NCBI GenBank assembly: GCA_031554725.1
Contig: JAVBUZ010000075.1
Span: 1 to 9,638, forward strand
Direction of reading: 5' to 3'
Length of the DNA stretch: 9,638 nucleotides
From: JAVBUZ01 sp031554725
Lineage (GTDB): Bacteria; Bacillota; Clostridia; Lachnospirales; Lachnospiraceae
In this document: positions 1 through 5,242 of the stretch, piece after piece
Layout: each line of letters starts with the position of its first letter
Numbering within the stretch: the first letter of the stretch is position 1
Translations under genes and position numbers: made by a program
Notes under the pieces: generated by a model
Databases searched by the model: none
Seen by the model: the letters and a program-made list of their open reading frames with translations, nothing else
Told to the model about the DNA's origin: nothing

Positions 1-305
1 TTTAATTCATAGTAAAAATAGTTTATACCATCATTACTACTTGCTATTTTACCCTTACCGCCACCAGAAACTAATGTGATTTTCCCATTGTCTTCTGATA
101 TTGTATTATCGGTAGTATTTGTACTATTACCAAATACTCTCCACTCCCAGCCAGCAAAAGCACCATCGGCAACTTTTGTTGTACCTTCTCCAAAGGTCAA
201 TGCTGCCTTCGCATTCATTGTGGCAAGATTTGTAGGTAAAAGCCCCACAATCATAAGCAATGCCATAAGAACCGACATTACTCTTTTGCTACGTTTTTTC
301 TTCAT
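1..305 (-). CDS. Secreted protein, N-terminal part only (probable carbohydrate-active protein)
   Basis: The first 101 codons of a gene that continues beyond the left edge. The start is the ATG at 305, preceded by AGGAGGAG at 313-320 with a 7-nt gap. The protein begins with a classic Gram-positive signal peptide: basic MKKKRSKR, a hydrophobic stretch at residues 9-23 (VMSVLMALLMIVGLL), and a signal peptidase I site near residues 32-34 (AKA). The product is therefore exported. The mature part (from about residue 35) is rich in G, T, N and S and looks like the start of a beta-sandwich; it includes a GGGKGKIASS stretch and then DGINYFYYEL. This resembles the N-terminal regions of secreted pectate lyases and other polysaccharide-active proteins of Lachnospiraceae. 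That is a recollection of style, not a domain match, and the catalytic part is outside the window. A near-consensus cre site at its promoter agrees with a role in carbon acquisition. Export is secure; the enzymatic role is inference. Confidence 0.8.
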   Translation of the reverse strand, partial: MKKKRSKRVMSVLMALLMIVGLLPTNLATMNAKAALTFGEGTTKVADGAFAGWEWRVFGNSTNTTDNTISEDNGKITLVSGGGKGKIASSNDGINYFYYEL

Positions 306-356
306 AAAATTTCTCCTCCTATTATGTTACAACAGCTTTATTATTATGCTTCGTCC

Positions 357-370
357 TGTAAGTGCTTACA
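357..370. promoter_or_regulatory. Candidate cre (CcpA) operator over the transcription start
   Basis: TGTAAGTGCTTACA is the core of a 16-bp inverted repeat (CTGTAAG / CTTACAG, arms 356-362 and 365-371, centre TG). Read on the minus strand (TGTAAGCACTTACA) it matches the degenerate catabolite responsive element TGWAARCGYTWNCW at 13 of 14 positions; the mismatch is A instead of G in the central CG. It touches the last base of the proposed -10 box and covers the predicted start site, a position where CcpA binding normally represses. The palindrome is seen directly; CcpA as the binder is inference from the consensus. Confidence 0.5.
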
Positions 371-398
371 GAATAACATGAAGTAGCAGGAATTTCAA
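370..398 (-). promoter_or_regulatory. Sigma-A-type promoter of the secreted-protein gene
   Basis: On the minus strand, TTGAAA (398-393) is followed by a 17-nt spacer and TATTCT (375-370). A TG one base upstream of the -10 makes it an extended -10 element (TGTTATTCT). Predicted transcription start is near 363, giving a leader of roughly 58 nt before the ATG at 305. This is the best promoter I can find in the 281-bp gap between 306 and 586. The rest of that gap is T-rich on the plus strand, without other genes. Confidence 0.5.
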
Positions 399-545
399 TC
401 TTTTTGTACAACCTGTATATAATTTTTTCTATTTCTCATTTTTTTTGTGCACCTTGTTATTTATTTGGCATTTCGCATAAATATTCAAGTATTTTTCACA
501 TACATTTGCATCTTCCTTCCACGTCAGTATTGTAACTGCTTTCAC

Positions 546-577
546 AAAAAAACTGCCAGTAGAATAACTACTGGCAG
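546..577 (-). terminator. Rho-independent terminator of the chemoreceptor gene
   Basis: A perfect 10-bp stem (CTGCCAGTAG at 553-562, CTACTGGCAG at 568-577) with a 5-nt loop AATAA, followed on the minus strand by seven T (complement of 546-552). It starts 9 nt past the chemoreceptor stop codon. On the plus strand there is no T tract directly after the stem, so it reads as a minus-strand terminator. Confidence 0.92.
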
Positions 578-586
578 AAAACATTT

Positions 587-2299
587 TTACAGGGTAAACT
601 TTTCCAAAATCTCACCTAATTGATTTATAATTTCTTCATTAATCTCACTACTAGAATTGACTCTGTGCATTTTCTGATTAATCGCGTCCGCAGTCTCACT
701 TACTTTGGAAATATCTTGTGTTTCCTCTGTCAATCTCTGCATAATACGATTAACATGCTCACCAATCCTTGTCATGTCTTCTGATAGCCTTTCGGATGCC
801 TCTCTAAACTCGCTCATCTGGTTCATAAAGCCCTCTGAATCATTATAGTATGCTTCTCCGACTCCAACCATTGCTTCATAGTCTTCATTGGCCTGATTTT
901 GGAGAAAAACTATCATTTCATTCGATACCTTCACTAGTTCTGCTACTGTTTCTACCGTGAACTCATTGATGTCAGCGATTTCTTCAGCTGTTTTTGCCGT
1001 GGCATTGGCCAACTTTCCAATTTCATCTGCTACGACTGCAAAGCCTCTTCCTTCTGCTCCAGCTCTTGCCGCCTCAATACTCGCATTCAATGATAACAAT
1101 TGTGTTTGCTCCGAAATAGAAATAATATCTTGAGTAAGCTGTACTACCTGTTCAATTCGTTTCGATGACTCAATTCGGCTTTCCAACGATTCAAATATTT
1201 CACCAGCCACCCTTTTCATTCGTACTTGAGAGTTTTGGCAGGTCTCCTTTGCTTCCTTAGCACTTCCACTAATAGATTGCGCGTATTGAGCACCTTCTTT
1301 TGCTTTTTCATACAGACGCTCTGACAATTCCTTAGCGTCAGCAGTTGCTACGCTAATCTCCGTCACGGATCCATTGGTGTCCTCCATAGAATCAAAAATA
1401 CCGCCTAAAATGCTACTAATATTTTCTAGCTGACCTGTTGCTACCGACATCTCTTCATTGATAGCGTTTGTCGACTCTTGTAGCTTTTCCTCATTTTCCC
1501 TCACTGCAAGCATCATACCTCGTAGCTTTACCAAAAAGGAATTAAAGCTTACTGCAACATTTTCTATTTCATCACCACTTGTCACGGTAATCTCCTGAGT
1601 CAAATCTCCGTCACTGTTAGCTAGCTCATCCATCTTTCGATTAATTACTTTTACGTTTCGGGTCATCACCTTGCCTACTACTGTAGAAACCACAAACGCA
1701 AAGACTATGCATAAGGCTTCAATAATAAGTAGCATTTGCTGTAGCTCACCTGTCTTAGCATTAATGCTATCGATGGAGCAATCAACCCCTACAATCCCAA
1801 CGACTTTTCCAGCTGAATTATATATAGGTGCAAAACCGCTGTAAAAGCTCCCCCACTCATCTGATGTTACTTCATCATCTAAAGTCGCTTCGCCACTAAG
1901 GGCAAGTTCAATTACATCATATATTTCATATTCTTCACCTACCGCAGCCCCTTCCTCGGTATCTGCATCGACTACAAACTCGAGGCTACCATCATTCATG
2001 CGCATAGTATAGATGTAAGCCACATCCCCATCTATTTGAAATGCCTGCAGTATTTCTAAAACGGTATTATAGCTTTTGTTTCCATCATCTCCTGCATGAA
2101 TACCATCCAGCATATCTCCATCCACAAATTCTGCTGCCATTTGCGCCACTACTAGGGTACGTGCCCTACTTGCATCGAGAAGATATTCCTTCATTTTTTG
2201 AATACTAATTGTTCCTACAAAGGCACTTACTAAAACTGCAATACCTAGCACTGCCCCAGTTATTTTCCAGCTTAATCTAATCTTTCGTACTTTCCCCAT
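587..2299 (-). CDS. Methyl-accepting chemotaxis protein with extracytoplasmic Cache-like sensor
   Basis: A 570-residue transmembrane chemoreceptor that would signal through CheW/CheA to the flagellar motor. Order of parts: short basic N-terminus; TM1 at about 13-33; an extracytoplasmic sensor at about 35-185 of Cache type, with the typical SGFAPIYNSAGKVVGIVGVD stretch at 155-173 near its end; TM2 at about 188-208; a HAMP segment at about 210-262; then the long signalling coiled coil. The hairpin tip is canonical (LNASIEAARAG, then EGRGFAVVADE, at 404-426). The C-terminus ends shortly after the signalling domain with no recognisable CheR-tethering pentapeptide. The sensor is rich in Asp and Glu; the ligand cannot be read from sequence. 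The ATG at 2299 has AGGGAG at 2307-2312, 7 nt away. The gene has its own promoter and terminator, so it is monocistronic. Its neighbour downstream is a secreted protein gene, which may hint at nutrient-directed chemotaxis. Confidence 0.97.
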   Translation of the reverse strand: MGKVRKIRLSWKITGAVLGIAVLVSAFVGTISIQKMKEYLLDASRARTLVVAQMAAEFVDGDMLDGIHAGDDGNKSYNTVLEILQAFQIDGDVAYIYTMRMNDGSLEFVVDADTEEGAAVGEEYEIYDVIELALSGEATLDDEVTSDEWGSFYSGFAPIYNSAGKVVGIVGVDCSIDSINAKTGELQQMLLIIEALCIVFAFVVSTVVGKVMTRNVKVINRKMDELANSDGDLTQEITVTSGDEIENVAVSFNSFLVKLRGMMLAVRENEEKLQESTNAINEEMSVATGQLENISSILGGIFDSMEDTNGSVTEISVATADAKELSERLYEKAKEGAQYAQSISGSAKEAKETCQNSQVRMKRVAGEIFESLESRIESSKRIEQVVQLTQDIISISEQTQLLSLNASIEAARAGAEGRGFAVVADEIGKLANATAKTAEEIADINEFTVETVAELVKVSNEMIVFLQNQANEDYEAMVGVGEAYYNDSEGFMNQMSEFREASERLSEDMTRIGEHVNRIMQRLTEETQDISKVSETADAINQKMHRVNSSSEINEEIINQLGEILEKFTL

Positions 2300-2334
2300 A
2301 AAGCATCTCCCTGCATATCATTTTTACATGCATA

Positions 2335-2363
2335 ATTATACTCTCATTTTTGCATAAATTCAA
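2335..2363 (-). promoter_or_regulatory. Sigma-A-type promoter of the chemoreceptor gene
   Basis: On the minus strand, TTGAAT (2363-2358), a 17-nt spacer, and a perfect TATAAT (2340-2335). Predicted start near 2328, giving a leader of about 29 nt before the ATG at 2299. It is a vegetative-type promoter rather than the sigma-D type often used for chemotaxis genes. Confidence 0.65.
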
Positions 2364-2406
2364 TTATTAATATATCCATGATTTTCTGTGTTTTTTCTCT
2401 CTAGCA

Positions 2407-2415
2407 TGCTAAAAT
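2407..2415 (+). promoter_or_regulatory. Candidate extended -10 element of the HEPN-like gene
   Basis: TGCTAAAAT (TG at 2407-2408, -10 TAAAAT at 2410-2415) in the 130-150 bp divergent gap. A 17-nt spacer would put the -35 at TGTGTT (2387-2392), which is poor, so the extended -10 would have to carry the promoter. A start near 2422 would leave only about 8 nt before the ATG at 2430, favouring the ATG at 2451 as the true start. Confidence 0.35.
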
Positions 2416-2435
2416 ATATGTAGTTACAAATGTTT

Positions 2436-2441
2436 AGGGGG
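2436..2441 (+). promoter_or_regulatory. Ribosome binding site that fixes the start at 2451
   Basis: AGGGGG is 9 nt before the ATG at 2451. The in-frame ATG at 2430 lies upstream of this site and has no purine-rich sequence of its own, so translation should begin at 2451. Confidence 0.75.
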
Positions 2442-2450
2442 CATCTACAT

Positions 2451-3689
2451 ATGAATAATCCAAACAAAGATTTTTTCACAGAGAATAAAGTACAGGATAT
2501 GGCATCACTGATATTTGGCAGAAAAATTTTTCAAATATCCACAAGCTACTCCATGTTTGACATGGAGCTTCTATTAAATACTTTTGAAAAAACAGAAAAT
2601 GCGAAAACTGCAATTGCCGAGGTAATATATCATAAGCTTCAAGAATGCGAAATGCCTATTCCTTCCAAGGAAGAAGTCATAGCCGAGAACCATAATGTAT
2701 TTTCTCCATATATTTTTGCCGTCCTTGAGTCTTGTCCTGAACTACAAGAGTTCTTTTTAGAAACAGATACTTCACTTTCTGACACCGAGCGTTTTGCCCT
2801 AGCTAACAAAGCGTATACAAAGCATTGGGACGAGGAAAACGAGAAGTTTATTCAACCACTAAGTGCATTAACGAAACAACTTACTCAAAATAATAGCTTT
2901 CATATGTTAAACAATATCTACCAATCGCTTGCCCCTTATCGTCCAGCACTAAATGACGGAATAATGAAAGCACACCAGCTTCTAGGACAAACGTTTAAAT
3001 TCTTTACTCCTATACAAGATGTAATTTCCCAATATGCCAATACCCTATCCAGCATTCTAGCAACAATTCAAGTGCCATCCTTCTCTGAAGTTCAAAAGCA
3101 GCAGTTAGAAACTAATTATAAGCTATGGGGAGCCCTAGGCTGGTCAGTTATTCCTTATGCTCCACTCAAATTATTTAATACTGCTCCTACTAATTCTAAG
3201 GAAGCAGATAAAATCGCACTTCCGTATTTGAGAAAAGAAGGTTTGGAAGATTTGTTTTCCGCTTTAAGACAAAAGCCCCTAAAAAAAGAAGATTTAGAAT
3301 CTGCAATTTTTTGCTTTGAAAATAAACAGCATAAAGCTTGTGCTATGCTTCTATTTGGTCTTATTGATGCAAAATTAATACGTCTTCAGCCGAAGGCAGA
3401 AGACAAAAAACGCCGCCGTGTTGGCAGCGGAGCTGTAAATGCTCTAGAAACAAAAGTTAATGAAAAAAACATGAATGAATATTATCTGTACAAAATGCTC
3501 TATGTTTCTGGTCTTATTGAATGTTTACATACTTTTTTTGCAAATGGCAATGATTTTTGCAAGGAGCCAAATGTGATAAATCGTAACTTTATTGATCACG
3601 GAATGAACCAAAGACGTGTACGTAGAAAAGATTGCGTTCAGCTCTTTCTAGCTCTATATAATTTAATAACTCTTTTAGATGATTTGTAG
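2451..3689 (+). CDS. Uncharacterised 412-residue protein with C-terminal HEPN-like domain
   Basis: I do not recognise the whole protein. It is soluble, largely helical and has no signal peptide or membrane segment. The C-terminal third looks like a HEPN-type helical domain. There is an amphipathic helix around residues 284-313 (FENKQHKACAMLLFGLIDAK); a basic linker with KKRRR at about 319-323; a helix around 343-363; then INRNFIDHG at 376-384, which gives the R-x4-H pattern (R378, H383) typical of HEPN ribonucleases and nucleotide-binding HEPN proteins; then a closing Leu-rich helix (KDCVQLFLALYNLITLLDDL, 393-412). The N-terminal about 280 residues match nothing I know; they include a conspicuous hydrophobic stretch KLWGALGWSVIPYAPLK at 224-240. 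It is transcribed alone, divergently from the chemoreceptor and convergent with the DUF2461 gene, with no partner antitoxin or nucleotidyltransferase next to it. HEPN proteins often act in RNA cleavage, toxin-antitoxin or abortive-infection systems. That function here is inference, and a housekeeping or purely structural helical protein remains possible. Confidence 0.75.
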   Translation: MNNPNKDFFTENKVQDMASLIFGRKIFQISTSYSMFDMELLLNTFEKTENAKTAIAEVIYHKLQECEMPIPSKEEVIAENHNVFSPYIFAVLESCPELQEFFLETDTSLSDTERFALANKAYTKHWDEENEKFIQPLSALTKQLTQNNSFHMLNNIYQSLAPYRPALNDGIMKAHQLLGQTFKFFTPIQDVISQYANTLSSILATIQVPSFSEVQKQQLETNYKLWGALGWSVIPYAPLKLFNTAPTNSKEADKIALPYLRKEGLEDLFSALRQKPLKKEDLESAIFCFENKQHKACAMLLFGLIDAKLIRLQPKAEDKKRRRVGSGAVNALETKVNEKNMNEYYLYKMLYVSGLIECLHTFFANGNDFCKEPNVINRNFIDHGMNQRRVRRKDCVQLFLALYNLITLLDDL

Positions 3690-3698
3690 AAAGATGAT

Positions 3699-4361
3699 TT
3701 ATTTTAGTGCTTCTTTTAGCAGAAAGTAAACATCCTTCATCTCATCATAGGTGCTTATCATATCCTCTAGCAACTGTCGCTTAAAAAACACAGGATTAAT
3801 TGGCTCATTATGCATAAATGTTACATTTTTTCGTTCTAGCCAATCCTGCAAGATTTTATCTTCATTTGGATAATTACAGCGATTATATTTTTCTCCATAT
3901 ATGTCTAGTGGTTTTACTGTATTAAAAGCTTCAATAATTTTTTTTGAGCATTTTTTATCTTCCAAAAGCTTACCACGGACTCTTTCCATGCCACTTGCAT
4001 TCATCTTATAAATATTTAATCCATAGCTATAGCCATCCAAAGATGCATCAAAGTAAAAGCCTACTGCATTTTTCTTATCTGGTGTAGCAAGCTTAAATCG
4101 GATATAAAGGTATTCCTTAATTGGTTCTCCTTTAGAAAATCTAGCATCATTGTAGGCTGATGATATGCATCTACGCTTGCTGGCAGCCAAATCAGAATCT
4201 AATCTTAGAAAATAATTGTAAAGCTCATAGTACATCTCTTCTAATGGTGCTTTTACTCCCTCTTGGTAATTTAACTCATTCTTTTTATAGGCATCACGAC
4301 TATTTTCTATTCTGATTGCGTTAAAATATTTTATGGTCAAATCATTAAATCCTTCAAACAT
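3699..4361 (-). CDS. DUF2461 family protein
   Basis: A 220-residue protein, the usual full length for DUF2461 (TIGR02453). Family marks are visible in order: a near N-terminal segment equivalent to the N-x-R-x-W-F-x-x-x-K-x-x-Y region (IENSRDAYKKNELNYQ, 18-33); a YNDARFSKGEPIKEY stretch at 70-84, matching the family's Y-R-D-x-R-F-S-K-D-K-x-P-Y-K core; and GFYFDASLDGYSYGLNIY at 101-118, equivalent to the beta-strand after it. The DUF2461 biochemical function is not established to my knowledge. The start is supported by GGAGGG at 4368-4373, 6 nt upstream of the ATG. It begins 15 nt after the XRE gene's stop, so the two are probably co-transcribed. Its stop lies 9 nt from the stop of the convergent HEPN-like gene, and I see no clear terminator hairpin there. 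Compared with the typical family the tryptophan of the first motif and the PYK proline-tyrosine are replaced, so it is a divergent member. Confidence 0.85.
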   Translation of the reverse strand: MFEGFNDLTIKYFNAIRIENSRDAYKKNELNYQEGVKAPLEEMYYELYNYFLRLDSDLAASKRRCISSAYNDARFSKGEPIKEYLYIRFKLATPDKKNAVGFYFDASLDGYSYGLNIYKMNASGMERVRGKLLEDKKCSKKIIEAFNTVKPLDIYGEKYNRCNYPNEDKILQDWLERKNVTFMHNEPINPVFFKRQLLEDMISTYDEMKDVYFLLKEALK

Positions 4362-4376
4362 AAATCACCCTCCAAG

Positions 4377-4994
4377 CTACTCTGACCAGTTCATTTCCTC
4401 GTCAGTTATTCCCATTTTTCTGCACTCGTTGCATACTATTTCTTTTTCTTCCTGATTTCCTATTTGATAGTTTAAAACCTTATTTCTAAATACAATATAC
4501 TTTGTATTTCCCGATTTAAAATCTACAAACCAGTTTGTGCCAGTCTTTTCATCCGAAATCATAACCTTGGACACTAGTTCTGGGAATCTATTCTCAGATG
4601 TGGAAAAGAAAAGTACCGTCCAATACTTGGGATTTCCCCCCGTGTTCCACAGCTCTACTTTATGAATGGTTAGATAATCGATAATGCTCTCATCCTCAAT
4701 GCTTTCTTTAATAAGTACCCCTTCAAATAATTCCGCCTTCTTCTCCTGCACCGCATTATTTCCGCAGGTATGAACCTCTTTTATTCCACTTACCGTTAAT
4801 TCATCCTTTAGAAGTACGTCTAAGGAAACTTGAAAGATGTCCGCTAAAGTAAGAAGCTTATCAATTTCGGGAAGGGCAATATCCGCCTCCCATTTTGAGA
4901 TAGATTGCCTGCTTACCTGACAAATGGATGCTAGTTCTTCTTGGGTGAGTCCCTTGGATTTTCTAAGTTCTACTATCTTTTCTGAAAGCTTCAT
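4377..4994 (-). CDS. XRE-family transcriptional regulator with unrecognised C-terminal domain
   Basis: A 205-residue cytoplasmic protein. Residues 1-65 are a textbook Cro/CI-type helix-turn-helix: MKLSEKIVELRKSKGLTQEE, then LASICQVSRQSISKWEADIA (21-40) and a LPEIDKLLTLADIFQVSLDVLL end. The remaining 135 residues do not match a domain I can name. They contain an IDYLTIHKVELWNTGG stretch (105-120), several Trp/Phe-rich beta-like strands (KYWTVLFFS 123-131, NWFVDFKSGNTKYIVFRNKV 154-173) and a C-N-E-C pair at 188-191. This could be a small ligand-sensing domain. The ATG at 4994 is chosen over an in-frame GTG at 5009 because the ribosome binding site GGAGGG (5002-5007) lies between them, 7 nt from the ATG. 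It is followed 15 nt later by the DUF2461 gene, its likely operon partner. The stop of a 42-codon upstream frame overlaps its start as ATGA. Confidence 0.92.
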   Translation of the reverse strand: MKLSEKIVELRKSKGLTQEELASICQVSRQSISKWEADIALPEIDKLLTLADIFQVSLDVLLKDELTVSGIKEVHTCGNNAVQEKKAELFEGVLIKESIEDESIIDYLTIHKVELWNTGGNPKYWTVLFFSTSENRFPELVSKVMISDEKTGTNWFVDFKSGNTKYIVFRNKVLNYQIGNQEEKEIVCNECRKMGITDEEMNWSE

Positions 4995-5119
4995 TTCGCT
5001 TCCCTCCACCTTACATGATATGACGGATTATTCCGCATTTGATGCTCTCGTAATCCTAAAACATTCGAAATCCGCCCTAATCGGGCTACTTTCTCATGTT
5101 TTTCGGGTCCCAAAGTCAT
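4991..5119 (-). CDS. Possible 42-residue leader peptide upstream of the XRE gene
   Basis: An open frame of 42 codons starting at ATG 5119 and ending in TGA at 4993-4991, so that stop and XRE start overlap as ATGA. The predicted peptide is basic (MTLGPEKHEK at the start, NNPSYHVRWREAK at the end) with many His, Arg and Asn and no membrane segment. There is no ribosome binding site at the expected distance, and the start codon sits within the stem of the large hairpin. It could be translated for coupling, could be an inactive frame in a structured element, or could be a frameshifted remnant: the ATG at 5129 reads MKIDDFGTRK and would join this frame if the run of five A at 5099-5103 (minus strand) were one base shorter. 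Evidence for real translation is weak. Confidence 0.3.
   Translation of the reverse strand: MTLGPEKHEKVARLGRISNVLGLREHQMRNNPSYHVRWREAK
5002..5007 (-). promoter_or_regulatory. Ribosome binding site that fixes the XRE gene start
   Basis: GGAGGG on the minus strand with a 7-nt gap to the ATG at 4994. It lies inside the first codons of the longer GTG-initiated frame (5009), which therefore cannot use it. Confidence 0.8.
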
Positions 5120-5158
5120 CAATTTTCATGCGAGCATGAATTGATGACCTTTGTACCC
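5024..5158 (-). repeat. Structured inverted-repeat segment (possible dispersed element or leader RNA)
   Basis: A large imperfect hairpin with arms 5105-5130 and 5135-5158, loop CGAG at 5131-5134. It pairs GGGT/ACCC, CAAAG/CTTTG, TCATCAATT/AATTGATGA and CATG/CATG, 22 bp in all, interrupted by an internal loop, a single-base bulge and a two-base bulge. Toward the XRE gene three small hairpins follow: GCCC/GGGC (5074-5077, 5083-5086), GCAT/ATGC (5035-5038, 5042-5045) and CGGA/TCCG (5024-5027, 5032-5035); the last two share g5035 and so would be alternatives. It lacks a T tract after the large stem in either direction, so it is not a simple terminator. No other copy occurs in this window. It could be a dispersed palindromic element of the lineage or a 5' leader of the XRE operon. 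I find no convincing promoter for the XRE operon within it. Confidence 0.6.
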
Positions 5159-5173
5159 TGATATCATCGTACC

Positions 5174-5215
5174 AAAAAGCACCTCCAATTGCCACCAATT
5201 TGGAAGTGCTTTTTT
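5174..5215. terminator. Terminator of the sigma/ABC operon, bidirectional in form
   Basis: Stem AAAAAGCAC (5174-5182) with GTGCTTTTT (5206-5214), extended across one mismatch by TCCAA (5184-5188) with TTGGA (5200-5204). It has a run of T on both strands: six on plus, five on minus. It begins 27 nt past the permease stop on the minus strand. No plus-strand gene ends here, so its working direction is presumably minus. Confidence 0.85.
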
Positions 5216-5242
5216 GCAACCTATAGTTGCGTTATTATATTC

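Noticed and set aside
76..381. Plus-strand open frame of about 100 codons opposite the secreted protein
   Set aside because: It lacks a ribosome binding site and runs antisense to a minus-strand gene with a perfect signal peptide and AGGAGGAG site. Other plus-strand frames opposite the permease, ATPase, XRE, membrane protein and DeoR genes are shadows for the same reason.
2403..2410. Perfect palindrome AGCATGCT in the divergent gap as an operator
   Set aside because: It is only 8 bp long, which is common by chance; it is not repeated nearby and does not match a regulator motif I know.
2430..2450. Upstream ATG adding seven residues to the HEPN-like protein
   Set aside because: It has no ribosome binding site; the AGGGGG sequence lies downstream of it and is well placed for the ATG at 2451.
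4995..5009. GTG start adding five residues to the XRE regulator
   Set aside because: The only ribosome binding site lies inside that extension and is spaced for the ATG at 4994.
5105..5158. Large hairpin as a terminator of the XRE/DUF2461 or ABC operon
   Set aside because: There is no T tract on either side, and the ABC operon already has a strong terminator at 5174-5215. The hairpin lies upstream, not downstream, of the XRE gene.
5145..5173. TGACCT-N17-CGTA on the plus strand, resembling the sigma operon's candidate promoter
   Set aside because: The first block is part of the large hairpin arm, the spacing differs by two bases from the other site, and it would fire straight into a terminator with no gene downstream on that strand. 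It is probably chance.
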